Below, one piece after another: positions 9,949-21,016 of a DNA stretch of 64,000 nt. Where the stretch lies: the NCBI GenBank assembly GCA_954871525.1, contig OX940862.1, forward strand, positions 11,242,501 through 11,306,500, given 5' to 3'. The notes under the pieces were generated by a model. That model saw only the letters and a list, made by a program, of their open reading frames with translations. It was not told the origin of the DNA and ran no database searches. Within the stretch, counting starts at the first letter, position 1. Every line of letters begins with the position of its first letter. The DNA is from Parietaria judaica. Its lineage: Eukaryota > Streptophyta > Magnoliopsida > Rosales > Urticaceae. The position numbers and the translations under genes are program-made.

Positions 9949-12900
9949 CAGTCCTGCAAATGTGGGAGGGCACGAATATCCGTGCCCTCTATTTTTTTTA
10001 TTTTTTTTTTGTCGGAGTCGGATTAATCCGAGTCCGGATTTTCTCGGACCCGGATTAATCCGACTCCGTGTTTTTTTTTAATATATTATTTTAAAAATTG
10101 CGTTATAGTCCTTTTATTTAAAAAAAATGTTGTAGAGTTCTTTGTTGTACACACGGGTTTAGAGTTCGAAATTCAAATTATAGTTTACGGTTTTTACGGT
10201 TTTGAGATTCAAATTTCAAATTTCATATAGGATATAAACATAGAGATATATAAATAACGGGCCTCGTTAAAACCTCTCCAAGTCCCCCAAAAGGGTGCGG
10301 CTCGGGCGAGGAAAGAGCGCCCTAAGGTTTTTATTTATATTATAAAATAAAGCAAATACAAATGTCATAAAATTACAAAGTACAAACCGATTACTCCGGG
10401 TTTGCCACATTAAGCTCGTTGAATTAGTCTAACAACTCGTTGTCTACCATTTGATTATCTTGCGTTCGCTTTTCGGCCAAAATCCAATCCTTGGAAAGCA
10501 TAAGGATTTCGACCAAAAACGCCTTCGTTGACTTGCGTCGAGCCTCCAATAGGCGTCCCGCCAATGAGAAAGCCGCTTCCGATGACACCGTGGAGACCGG
10601 AACGGTGAGGATGTCGCGAGCCACCAATGATAAAATCGGGTACTCAAGACGATTTACGCGCCACCATTCAAGTATGTCGAGGCCTTCGTCGGGACACGGT
10701 GCCGGTGGAAGGTTGCAAAAGACGTCGTACTCGTTGATTCTTCGGCGGTTTGTTCTTCGGGGACGACGACCTCCGGAACTCCCGCTATGTTGTGACGTTG
10801 ACGCCGGACTTGAAACCGTTGATGATCCTCCGTGCCCGCCGGTATGAGTTAGGTTGTAAAACACCCGATGCGTCGAAACATAGGGCGCTCCGGGTGCGTT
10901 GGTCGGCGGCGGCGTCGGGACGTGTTCCGTGTCTCCTTCTTGCTCCATGTCGTCGTAATACTTCGTCTCGTACTCCTTGTAAAGAAGCCTCATCTTCAAT
11001 TCCGCGTCGGGATAGTCTTCGTCAAGTTATGGATCTCCCGTCAATTGTTGCATCATAGCCAAGATCGCCTGCAATTTACCGAGCTTTAGTGTAGGATCTA
11101 TGATAATAGCCGCGCAAAACAAAAATGGAATATGTTTCCAATAAACCCTAAATTTTTCAATCATCGGTGTCAAAACATTTGCAAATAAAGGGTTTTGTTT
11201 TGCTTTATCAAAATGAACAATAATATCAAAAATGCAAGCTAAAGCTAAATGAGATGTGGGTTTGTAAACATGAGATAAAGTAACGGTAATAGTGTAAAAA
11301 AGGGATAGAAAAGCCTGGAATTGGATAGCCATCATCCAATCGGATTCGTCGAGGTAGTCGTCCACGTGTCTGAACTCTTGTCCGTTGATCCAGTTCGTCA
11401 CTAGCTCCTTGTACGGTATGACCGCCTCCAACATCAAGTAGGTAGAGTTCCACCGGATAGGCATATCCGGGGAGAACACTCGCTCCGCTTTGTGGTATTC
11501 CCTGCAATATGCTAACCAAGATTCCGTGCGCATAGTAGATGATCGTATGTACATAATGGCACTCCTAATTCTATCTATGCTCGGAGAAATAATATTTAAC
11601 CCCGCTTGAACTATCAAATTGATAATATGGCATGCACATCTTTGATGGAAATAATCGGCCCTAAAATTGTCAAGACTATCCTTTAACACATCAACGGTAA
11701 TGTTGTGGGGGCTAGCATTATCTAATGTGATTGAAACTACCCTATTGCTAAGGTTCCAAAATGTCAACACATTCAATATAGCCTCGGCAATGTTAACCCC
11801 GGTATGCCTAACACGCATGGGTTTAAATCCTAAAATACGCTTTTCTAATTTCCAATCATCGTTAATAAAATGAGCTACAACGGAAATATAATCATCGTTA
11901 GCGTGACCTTTCCAACAATCCGATGTTAAAGCAAACTTGTACGACGCTTGTTGAAATAATTTGTCTAGCTCAACTCTTTGTTCATCATAATATTGAATTA
12001 TTGTCTCTCTAGTTACATGACGCGAGACGTACCGGTAGTTTATCGGGGCGATGAATGCTAAAAACTCGTTCAAACCATCACCCTCGGAAAACGATATCGG
12101 TAAACCATCGCGTATGATAAATCTAGCGAGAGCTTTCCTATAAATGAGATCGGATAAGCGACTTACCTCCTCCACTTTCTTACGCTTTCGGCATAGCTCG
12201 GCGTGATCTCGGAGGTACGATGTGCCTTGAGTTTTTGGATCGGCCGGCTTTATTTCTCCGCAAGTTCGACATTTTCCGAATCTTTCCTCCTTTCCTGTAG
12301 TAGGATTAAGAATATAAAGTGGGAAAAAGTCATTTCTCCATACCGGAGATGTTAGGTTCTTCCTCTTCCTCGGTTTTGGCGGTGGCGGGTTTGCCGGCGG
12401 CGGAATAGGAGGCCGACTAGAACCACGAGGCCGACCACGAGCTCGGACCGGCGGCGGCGGTGGAAGAATTTCGTCCTCCTCTTCGACGTCGTCCTCCTCT
12501 TCGTCGTCGTCCTCATCGTCGTCGTCGTCGTCCCCGCCTGCAAGACCTTCGTAATTCGGATCGTCGTCTCTTCCGTCGTTCATGTTCATCGATCCCGAAA
12601 CTTCTCGGTTTTGGGCATCGTACGCCTCTTGCTCGCTCGACCATTCCGGAATATTTCCTGTAGCATTTTGAAGCAAGTTAGTAAAACCACCAAATTGTTG
12701 ACCATAAATTACCGGAACCATGGCATGAGGTTGAATATGTGGCGATGGTAGACTAGAGGAACCCGGAGCATTTTGTTGGTAAACACCGCCATAATATGTA
12801 TGTTGTATTTGTTGTTGTTGTACCGGCGGAGTTGGATGCGAGATACTATTAACCGACCCGGTTTCGGAACCGGCCCGTCCTTTTCCTCGGCGATCATTTC

Positions 12901-13425
12901 GGCCTCGAGAACGGTTATCGGAACTCGACATTATAACTAAAATAAACTATAATATAACTAAACTAAAATAAGTGTATTAATATAACTATAAGATAAGAAA
13001 ACTATAGCTTAAAATCGGATTTTTTGAGAGCTTGGGCGAGTTGAGAGAGTAAGAGAAGAAGAGAGTGAGTTGTGTGAAAAAAATGAGGGAGAAGTGTGAT
13101 TTTTATAGGGAAATTTTGGAGAGAATCGAGTAAGTGGTGTATTAATCACCAACGGATTTATTTGCAGGGTCCTTTCTGCAAAATCAGAAAGCTTTTTGGG
13201 AAAATAAAAAAAGAGCCGTTGCCCCAACGGTCGACTCATCTGGGCCGTCCACGCCCTTCATCCAACGGCTGGGAAAAAAGAGCCGTTACACGAATTTTTT
13301 TTTTTTTAAATTGTCGGAGCCGGATTAATCCGGCTCCGTGTTTTGTCGGAGGCGGAGCTCCGACTCCGTAAAAAAAAAAAAAATGGAGGGTCCGATGGAT
13401 CCGACCCTCCATATTCGCAGGATTA
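9949..13425 (-). mobile_element. hAT superfamily DNA transposon, nearly complete
   Basis: A 3477-bp element with an exact 8-bp target duplication GTGGAGGA at 9941-9948 and 13426-13433. The terminal inverted repeats are imperfect: CAGTCCTGCAAATGTGGGAG at the left, and TAATCCTGCGAATATGGAGG read inward from the right. Just inside both ends are palindromes (9966-9989 and 13385-13410). Further in are blocks built around CGGATTAATCCG (10011-10070 and 13313-13370), probable subterminal transposase-binding repeats. The only gene is the minus-strand transposase at 10424-12931, which has one in-frame stop. The preserved ends and duplication suggest a fairly recent insertion. Confidence 0.95.
10424..12931 (-). 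pseudogene. hAT transposase with BED zinc finger, one in-frame stop
   Basis: The frame runs 836 codons, broken only by TAA at codon 635 (11029-11027); the reading frame is unchanged on either side. Domains in order: Ser/Gln/Gly-rich N-terminus; acidic Asp/Glu run at about 134-154; AT-hook-like RGRPRG at about 165-170; BED-type finger with C221, C224, H243 and C247; then the hAT catalytic core, with the conserved D338 in TSDCW, D404 in TLDNAS and the RCACH motif at 431-435. The hAT C-terminal dimerisation region (YPILSLVARDIL through the SSEAAFS segment) lies at about 750-810, after the stop. Readthrough or reversion would be needed for a full protein; a truncated product would lack the dimerisation domain. 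I see no intron signals around the stop, so a nonsense mutation is the simplest reading. Confidence 0.9.
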
Positions 13426-13702
13426 GTGGAGGATTAAACTTCATAGAATTAGAATCGACTGTCAAAAACAAACAAAAAACTAAAAAAAAACTTCATTGAA
13501 CCTTTTTAATAAATCAAACACCAATAAAAGCGACAACACGTTCTTTATTTATCGTACACAAGAGAACAAACTGAAACTAATTATACCAGCGTTAAAAACA
13601 CAAAAATAAACATGATTAAAAAAACACACAAAAAAAACATGATTAAAAAAAAACAGAATAAACATGATTAAAAAAACACGCTTTAAGTTTAACCTAGGCT
13701 AG

Positions 13703-15049
13703 CTAGTACAACTTTGGATTCGCGAAAGCAAGAAAGTCGGGATCTTTCTCGAGAAAAGCCATGTGTGTCTCTTCCAACGTCACGAAAGCTTCCATGCCTT
13801 TGCTTCCATCTTGTGCGTCCACGAATAATATCTGGTTTACGAACTCGGGACCAACTTGCCCATGAGCGCTCACCCAAACCGGCTTTCCCCAACCGAAGTT
13901 GACTTCGTTGAAGAACACGTTCCAGTTCGAGAAGAAGTAGAGCTCCGGCGCGTTCTCCTCCGACGAGAAGATCCCTCGGAGAGCGTCGATGAGATCGGAC
14001 GCTGCCGCGAAACCGACATGGCCAGCTTCCCCGCTCTCCGAGAAATCCTTGTTGAAGTTCACAAAGGATTCCCTCACAATTCTGGTGAGCTCGGGGAGTG
14101 TCTCTCCAGCAGAGTCGTTGGACATTGCTCTCGCCCACCAGAAGACGTTTCCTACCGTGGCGTTCAAATCCCGGGACTTCATTCTCGTTCGAAGGTTTGC
14201 AGCTTGACCGATAACGGAAGCCCTAGGGTTCCGATCGCCCTTTGCGGCCTGCGAGGCTGCGTTGGCTCGTTTCCAGATGAAACTCGTCAACACCTCGTTG
14301 CGTGAGGGCTTCAGGGCGCGCTCACTCGACGCGGCGCATCGGAGGTCGGCTATGGTGTCGGCGTCGAACTTGAATATGCGGGTTGCGAAGCTCCCGCGCT
14401 TGTAGAACCACGTCTTTCTCATTAAGGTTGGGAAGTGCTGTGGGAGATCGTCTCTCGGTGGGAACACCACCGAAGCATTGATGAGATTAGGTTTCACGAT
14501 CTTCTGCGGCTCGCCACGGAATGCAGCGGCCCAGGACGTGAGTAGGTGACTCAAGGTTCCTCCGTCGGCAATCTTGTGGCCCAATGAAGTCCCGATCGCC
14601 ATTCCGCCACATGAAAAGAGGTTTATTTGGAAGCCGAACTGAGGTTTCGACGTGTCCGTTTCGTTGCAGAAAGCAAGGAAAGGCGCGAGCTGATTGAGCG
14701 GCTCAGTCCTCCGGAGCTTGAAGTATTCATCCAAAGTGCAGTTTACTCTGGCCTCCATGTAGGTAACACCGGCCTCGAAATCATCGATATAGAGGTTATT
14801 CTTAGTCCTTCCGGACAAAGGATAGAATAGAGCTAGGGTTTCCGAGAGGGACTTCTTCAGTCGGGCTAGGGTTTCTGGGACTTTGAGGCCGGTCTCGGCC
14901 TCACCGGCGCGGTAGAAAACGATAACGGAGACATAGGTGGAGGGTGTGATCTGGTCAAAGAGGCAGAGTTTGTAGGGTTTTATAAGGTGAATATCAATCG
15001 GAAGAAAAGACGGTTTAACGGTTTCCGATGAAATCAGACTAACCGCCAT
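13703..15049 (-). CDS. BAHD acyltransferase, vinorine synthase-like (copy 2, intronless)
   Basis: Single exon, 448 residues, starting MAVSLISSETVKP. Predicted acyl-CoA-dependent acyltransferase of specialised metabolism, substrate unknown. The catalytic motif is H158-K-I-A-D162-G, fully canonical. The second family signature, usually DFGWG, reads N384-F-G-W-G here: a GAC-to-AAC type change while neighbouring residues (FFNEV before, KPVW after) are kept. It is closest to copy 3 at 16887, with matching segments such as SLISTE/SETVKPS, FKLRRTE and KRANAASQAAKG. The pair is transcribed divergently and both copies lack introns. It starts about 1.6 kb from the right end of the hAT element. A TATA-like TATATAATC lies upstream at about 15153-15161 (minus strand). 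Confidence 0.93.
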   Translation of the reverse strand: MAVSLISSETVKPSFLPIDIHLIKPYKLCLFDQITPSTYVSVIVFYRAGEAETGLKVPETLARLKKSLSETLALFYPLSGRTKNNLYIDDFEAGVTYMEARVNCTLDEYFKLRRTEPLNQLAPFLAFCNETDTSKPQFGFQINLFSCGGMAIGTSLGHKIADGGTLSHLLTSWAAAFRGEPQKIVKPNLINASVVFPPRDDLPQHFPTLMRKTWFYKRGSFATRIFKFDADTIADLRCAASSERALKPSRNEVLTSFIWKRANAASQAAKGDRNPRASVIGQAANLRTRMKSRDLNATVGNVFWWARAMSNDSAGETLPELTRIVRESFVNFNKDFSESGEAGHVGFAAASDLIDALRGIFSSEENAPELYFFSNWNVFFNEVNFGWGKPVWVSAHGQVGPEFVNQILFVDAQDGSKGMEAFVTLEETHMAFLEKDPDFLAFANPKLY

Positions 15050-16886
15050 GGCTTGAAAATAAAGAAAGAGAAGCTTATTATATAAAACTACTTGTTCTAA
15101 AGACTCAGAGGTTTTTGTTGTGTGAGTTCAAAGCATATAAGCGATGAAGGATTATATAGTAATAGTGGTCGTATAGTTTTTACACTATTGGTAAAATATA
15201 TTTCACCTTTTTGGCAATAAATTAATGCATTGAATTATCACAGCCATGCAAATATTAGTCGTTAAATGAACACCGATTGATATGGTACGAGTGAACAGCA
15301 CAAAGTTGTGTTTATAATCTGCATGATGAATTATTGGTTGTAGAGAAAGAAAAGTTTATCTGCATGATTAATACTTGCAATGTAATGAATAATAATATTA
15401 TTCGATCGTAATTCTATTTGTGTGTGTGTTTTTTTTTAATAATTATTTTTACGTTACTTTGTGTTATTATATGTTGTACTTAAGTTTATCTACTACCACT
15501 TGTGAGAAGCCACCTTTGAATGATAGAAACATGTAACTACAATAATTATTAGAAAAGATAAATCATATTATTAATAGAAAATATAATAGACTAAATTAGT
15601 GACGTTTAGTCTTATATTTTTAAGTTATTATAGTATCACTTCATTATATTGTTATAAATGATATTTGTATGATATATTTTTCGATTGCATTAGTTATCGA
15701 TTCATTTTTTTTTCTGTTTTGTTATTTTTTTTCTTTTTATTTATTCTATGGAACTATCTTTTACTTTGTGTTTCGCTATCTAAGATTTTGGACTCTTATC
15801 TTTCACTATGAAAAGTTAGTTTCTATTCCGTTGAATCTTGTACACGACAATCAGTGGCGGAGCCAGGATTTCAATTCAGGTGGTGCCTTATAAATTTTTT
15901 TATAAAATAATCAAGCATACAATTAACAACCATCAATAATAACATTGTAACTTATATATATAAAGAAAATTTTTATCTATATTTTTATGTATAATAATGT
16001 ATCCATATAATAAAATAGTAAATATAATATTTTTAATAATATAATAAGCAAGTATAAAAATGCATCTATATATTTTAATAACTGAAAAGAAATAAACAAA
16101 AAGAAGCTTAAAACTTGGAAAGAAAAATAAACAAAAACTATGACTAGTCAAAGAGTTGAACTCAAAGGCGGAACTATGTGGGATTTCAATTTGGTTTTGG
16201 CAAGCAATTAATGCGTTAATTAGTCACAGCCAAACATATATTAGTCAAGAATAGTCAATATATCAATATCGATTGATAAAGGTAGTTATATATCTAGGTA
16301 CGTGTGTGAACCAGGAAAATCAAGTTTTATATATGTGAAGCACGTTTAATATTTGTAATGAATAATATTATATTCATAACTCTATTTATGTCATGTTATT
16401 GATGCTTGTTTTTAGGAGCAACTTGTATTATTTCACGTTGCTCATTAAAATACAATAATTATGTTCTGTAAATGCTTGCCGATAAGAAGAAAATTTTGTT
16501 ATAGAACAATTGAATGGTCTAAATTCATTCTATCTTGTAAGAAGTATACATGATCAATCAATTCAATCAGTTTCATCAACTACAAAGCTTGGATCCTAGT
16601 GATATTTTAACAAGTGACACTCACACACACGTATATATTTTCATTATATAATAAAATGTAAAATGAAAATATATAATAACATTCAAATATTCGATATACC
16701 CTACTTAACTTTAAGCCTTAACGGTTAACGCACGTTTATAATATTCATGCAAAACTCTACCTAATTAATTCGATATAACAACCTTTGCCATCCATATTGA
16801 TAATAACAACCTTATCGTCATGCTAATCGAACTCACAAAAATCCCCAAGTGTTGAGAGCTTTCCAAGTCTTGTATAAGCTTCTGCC
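15050..16886. other. Shared promoter interval between the divergent BAHD copies 2 and 3
   Basis: No gene. An AT-rich spacer between two divergent acyltransferase genes. Around 15851 is CAGTGGCGGAGCCAGG, a typical left end of a small hAT-like element, with no clear right end. Two related stretches, about 15207-15300 and 16193-16300, share phrases (TTTGGCAA..AATTAATGC, CACAGCCA, ACCGATTGATA/ATCGATTGATA) in the same orientation. About 16500-16610 matches DNA at about 19964-20070 beyond copy 3. Confidence 0.6.
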
Positions 16887-18254
16887 ATGGAGGTTAGCCT
16901 GATTTCAACGGAAATTGTCAAACCATCTTCTCTTCCTCTCGATTTTCACTTGAAACCCTACAAACTCTGCCTCTTTGACCAGATCAATCCCCTCACCTAT
17001 GGTTCAGTCATCGTCTTTTACCATGCCAGCGCGACCGACACGGGCCTCGATGTCTCGGAAACCCTAGCTCGTCTGAAAACATCCCTCTCAGAAACTCTAT
17101 CTTTGTTCTACCCTTTATCTGGGAGGCCGAAAGACAACCTCTACGTGGATGACTTTGAGGCCGGCGTGGCCTACCTGGAGGCCAATGTCAACTGGAGTTT
17201 GGCTGAATACTTCAAGCTCCGGCGGACTGAGCTGCTCAATCGATTCGTTCCTTTCCCTCCTTTGTGCAACGAAACGGACATCTCGAAACCCCAACTTGGT
17301 CTCCAAATCAACCTATTCGCTTGTGGCGGAATGGCTATCGGAACTTCCTTCGGCCACAAAATAGCCGACGCAGGGACCCTGAGCCACCTTCTTACGACTT
17401 GGGCCGCCATGTTCCGTGGCGCACCGCACAAGATCATGAAACCTAATCTCACCGATGCCTCGGTGGCGTTCCCGCCGAGAAACTATCTCCCGCTGCACTT
17501 CCATACCCTATCGACCAAAATGTGGTTCTACGAATCCGGGAGCTTCGTGACGCGGAGGTTTGTGTTCGGCCCTGACGCTGTCGATGCTATGCTACTTGCG
17601 GCGTCGAGCAAGGGCGTCCCAAAACCCTCCCGCAATGAGGCTATGACGAGTTTCATCTGGAAACGCGCCAACGCCGCTTCCCAAGCTGCCAAGGGAGAAC
17701 CAAAGCCTCGGGCTTCCGTTATCATGCAAGCCACGAGCATGAGGCCGAGAATGAAGTCCAGAGTGCTGAACACCACTGTCGGAAATCTCTTTTGCTGGGT
17801 GACAGCGGCTTCTGACAACGCCGCCGATGAGACATTGCCCGAGCTTACAGGAATTATCCAGAAATCCTTCGCTGAATTTAATAACAATTACTTGGGGAGA
17901 AAGAAAGAAGACGCCGGTTTCGCTGTAGCGTCCGAGTTCTTCGATGTGCTTGGAGGAGTCCTCTTCTCAGAGGAGGAGAACGGTCCTGAGATCTACTTCT
18001 TCTCGAACTGGAAAGGCTTCTTCAACAGGATCGATTTCGGTTGGGGAAACCCCGTTTGGGTGAGCTCCCCTGGGAAAGTCGGTAACGAGCTCATGAATAT
18101 GGTAATTTTGCTGGACGCACAAGACGGTAAGAAGGGAATTGAGGCCTTGGTGATGTTGAAGGAGAAACACATGGCTGCATTGGAGAAAGATCCTCACTTT
18201 CTCGCTTTCGCCACTCCAAATTCTGAAGAACACAGACGTTTTTCCAAGTGTTAA
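16887..18254 (+). CDS. BAHD acyltransferase, vinorine synthase-like (copy 3, intronless)
   Basis: Single exon, 455 residues, starting MEVSLISTEIVKP. Predicted acyl-CoA-dependent acyltransferase of unknown substrate. The catalytic motif is H157-K-I-A-D161, followed by Ala where most family members have Gly (HKIADA). The structural motif DFGWG is intact at 383-387, followed by NPVW rather than KPVW. Length and segment order are normal for the family, with a slightly extended C-terminus (EEHRRFSKC). It is the nearest relative of copy 2, which it faces head-to-head across 1.8 kb. The absence of introns in both suggests a shared intronless ancestor rather than separate events. Confidence 0.94.
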   Translation: MEVSLISTEIVKPSSLPLDFHLKPYKLCLFDQINPLTYGSVIVFYHASATDTGLDVSETLARLKTSLSETLSLFYPLSGRPKDNLYVDDFEAGVAYLEANVNWSLAEYFKLRRTELLNRFVPFPPLCNETDISKPQLGLQINLFACGGMAIGTSFGHKIADAGTLSHLLTTWAAMFRGAPHKIMKPNLTDASVAFPPRNYLPLHFHTLSTKMWFYESGSFVTRRFVFGPDAVDAMLLAASSKGVPKPSRNEAMTSFIWKRANAASQAAKGEPKPRASVIMQATSMRPRMKSRVLNTTVGNLFCWVTAASDNAADETLPELTGIIQKSFAEFNNNYLGRKKEDAGFAVASEFFDVLGGVLFSEEENGPEIYFFSNWKGFFNRIDFGWGNPVWVSSPGKVGNELMNMVILLDAQDGKKGIEALVMLKEKHMAALEKDPHFLAFATPNSEEHRRFSKC

Positions 18255-20399
18255 TGTAATTTTCTACGTTCGATTAATATGTTTCCCGGTAATTACTAGT
18301 TGAAGTGTATGTTTTTTTTTTTTACCATGTTCGAGTGCTATATATATATATATATGTATCTTGGACAAACTAGCTAGGTCAAAAATATAGCGATACTCTT
18401 GCATGTGTGTGGCTATAAGTAGTCTATGAACTATGTATACTACTTAGACTCAATGAACTTCGTTATTTTAATAATATCATTTCAGTTATATTTTTGTCCG
18501 GTAATATTTCATGTTATTCATTTTATTAAATGGACAAGTTCAATAAAAGTACTAAAAATGGTTAAAAATATGACTTGTGTTCCCTATCTTTCTCTTTCTT
18601 ATTGCTGCAAAAGTATACAATATCTTCCGCACCGCAAATACCCAAATCTCAACAACACACATAATATATAAATATATATAGTTTTCAAAAATATATATTG
18701 TAATAAAGGTAATAAATATTAATAAACATACACACAACTGACAACACATTAATTTACACTATATACAGTTTATAATAATAATAATAATAAATATATACAC
18801 TGTCAATTAATTAAAATAAATAATTATAAATATCCGCCCTCGAGGCGTTTAATCTCCATCAACGAAGCGTAATTATCAAGGCGAATCGAGGCATAAACTT
18901 CAATAATAACAAAAATAAATTTATAAAGTTAAATTTATTTAATGAAATTAATAACAAATCACACATAATTTAATAATAAACAACTTAATTTTTCACATAA
19001 AGCTCGCAAAGTCACTAATTATAAGTCTTATAACTGTAAATATCATTATTTATTTAAATAGGCGGGTCGAACGACTTAAATAAGGGGTGGAGGCGTGTTC
19101 AATAGCTGGATTTTTTTATAAAATAATTATATATTATATCAAACAATTTACAATATATATTATTATTATTTAAAAATTAGACCATTTTTAACAATAAAAA
19201 ATTGACATTAATCGTGATTATTATTAAATATTTATTTGATGTGTGTGTTTTCATATTGAGTGCGTGTAGGAGTGGCAATTCCGGTTTCGTGTCGTGTTCG
19301 TGCCGGTTCTTATTTTTTATTTTTTTTGCTAATTCTATATAGACCCATACCCACCACATTTATTAATCGTGATAGAAAATGAGACCCAAACCCGACCCAT
19401 TTAAAATACCGTATATATCGTGTCTAGTCGTTTAGTCCATTTACACATATTCATGTGTTTTACAATGATAAATTAATTCAATTTATACCATTTAACTTAA
19501 TTTATTTCATTACATTATCTAAGATTTCAAAATTTAGTAATAATTTGTTATGTTCATCAATTATACGACGTAATAAATAAGTAGAAACATAAATGTCATA
19601 CATAATAAGTATTTAGACACTTGATAACATATATAAAATGTAACTTTTTGCTCCTTAATCGTGTCTAATTGAAACCCACCATATTATCGTGTTAGTGCCG
19701 TGCTTACTTATTATTAAATCTTGTTAATCCTATTCGACATAGTTTGATACAGATCCATTAATTATAATAGACCAAACCTATTTAAATCGTGCTGTAACCG
19801 TTTTGTGTTATTTGTGTGACTCCAACTGCCACCCCTAATTATATGTACTTGTCAATATTAATTGTGATTATTATTCCTTGGTTGTGAGTACACATGGACC
19901 AGTAAAAAACCTCCACGTGGTACATAACGGAATACTTGTTGATAAGACTACTGAAAGTTATTGCAGAACAATTGAATGGTCTAAAATAATTACATGTTCA
20001 ATTAGTTCCCTCATTTTCATCAACTTCAAGTCTTGGTCCCTACGTCCTAGTTATATTCGCGTACACACATATAAGTATAAATATCCGACTTTCGCACATG
20101 GTTTAAATTGTTTTCTTAGAAAAAGCAAAATTGTATGGTAAAACAGAAAACAAAGGTATATACTCTACATAGTATGAAAATAATATGCTAACTAGTTTGT
20201 CGTGTTTTCTGGGAGTACTTATAAACAAGAAGTGTATTTGATAAGAGCGCATCCTTTAAATAATCTGATTTACGATTTGTAAAATGATCTTTAAAAATTA
20301 TATTGTATTATTATTGAAAAAAATATATATACTTTCACCGACATATTTTATGTATCGCACATCTGAAACTATTAGGCATTTAGCAACTCTTATTCGATA
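18255..20399. other. Intergenic region with hAT-like relic and promoter-like remnant
   Basis: No gene. Contents: a short match near 18393 to the sequence around 7460; an (AAT)n-type low-complexity stretch near 18775; a hAT-like element at 19267-19837; and at about 19930-20070 a stretch resembling the upstream region of copy 3. Nothing resembling an acyltransferase coding sequence follows that remnant. Confidence 0.6.
19267..19837. mobile_element. Small hAT-like element, termini TAGGAGTGGCA / TAGGGGTGGCA
   Basis: The left end TAGGAGTGGCAATTCC and the reversed right end TAGGGGTGGCAGTTGG are typical of small plant hAT-type elements. The interior (571 bp in all) has repeated CGTGTC-type words in both orientations and no coding capacity. 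I could not find a matching 8-bp target duplication, so it is either old or its edges are eroded. Confidence 0.6.
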
Positions 20400-20786
20400 A
20401 AGGGTCGATGACAGTTTGATAAAAAAAACTTTTTCGTGTACTCAAAAATTTAAAAGTAGTGGTAAATTATTTAAAGATATTTTTGGGCGTTGACCACTCC
20501 ATTCTCGTGACGCTGTTAAACTATCCGTTAACTCTGGCTACGTAGACAAACGTTGGTTGCTGACTTAACATTTTTTTCCTCATTGACGAGCCTAGGCTCG
20601 TTTAGAACAAAACAACGAATTAAATTCACGTTTGTCTACGTAGCCAGAATTAACAAGTAGTTAGTTAACTGCGTCATAAAAATGATGTGGTCAACGCCCA
20701 ATTTTTTTATCACCACTTTTTCACTTTAACTTTAAGTCCACGAATTTATCAAAATTTTGAGTACTTTTTTTTTGTCACTGACCCTT
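20400..20786. mobile_element. Foldback element, family shared with 46780-47250
   Basis: The ends are inverse: AAGGGTCGATGACA at the left, and AAGGGTCAGTGACA read in from the right. The arms remain similar for over 100 bp, including a GGGCGTTGACCAC segment on both sides and ACGTTTGTCTACGTAGCC/GGCTACGTAGACAAACGT further in. The centre carries the palindrome CGAGCCTAGGCTCG. There is no gene and no clear target duplication. The same layout and words occur at 46780-47250. Confidence 0.82.
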
Positions 20787-21016
20787 AATAAATTACACTA
20801 TAAAAAGTCAAGTACGATTATTTTGAGCCGCTACTTTTTGTAATTACTTTTTAGCGGTCAAATTCGTGCGTTGAATTTTTTTGGCTTTCAGTAGCATAAG
20901 TGTACACTTTCAGTGGCTGAAAGTTATTTTTTTATTTATTTAAATCGATCACATTTTTTAAACTAATAGCATACTATGCCAGGGATCCAAATATCTATCA
21001 ACTATAATAAATAAAA

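Noticed and set aside
15851..16200. Complete hAT-like element starting CAGTGGCGGAGCCAGG
   Set aside because: No matching right terminus or target duplication found; mentioned only as a relic.
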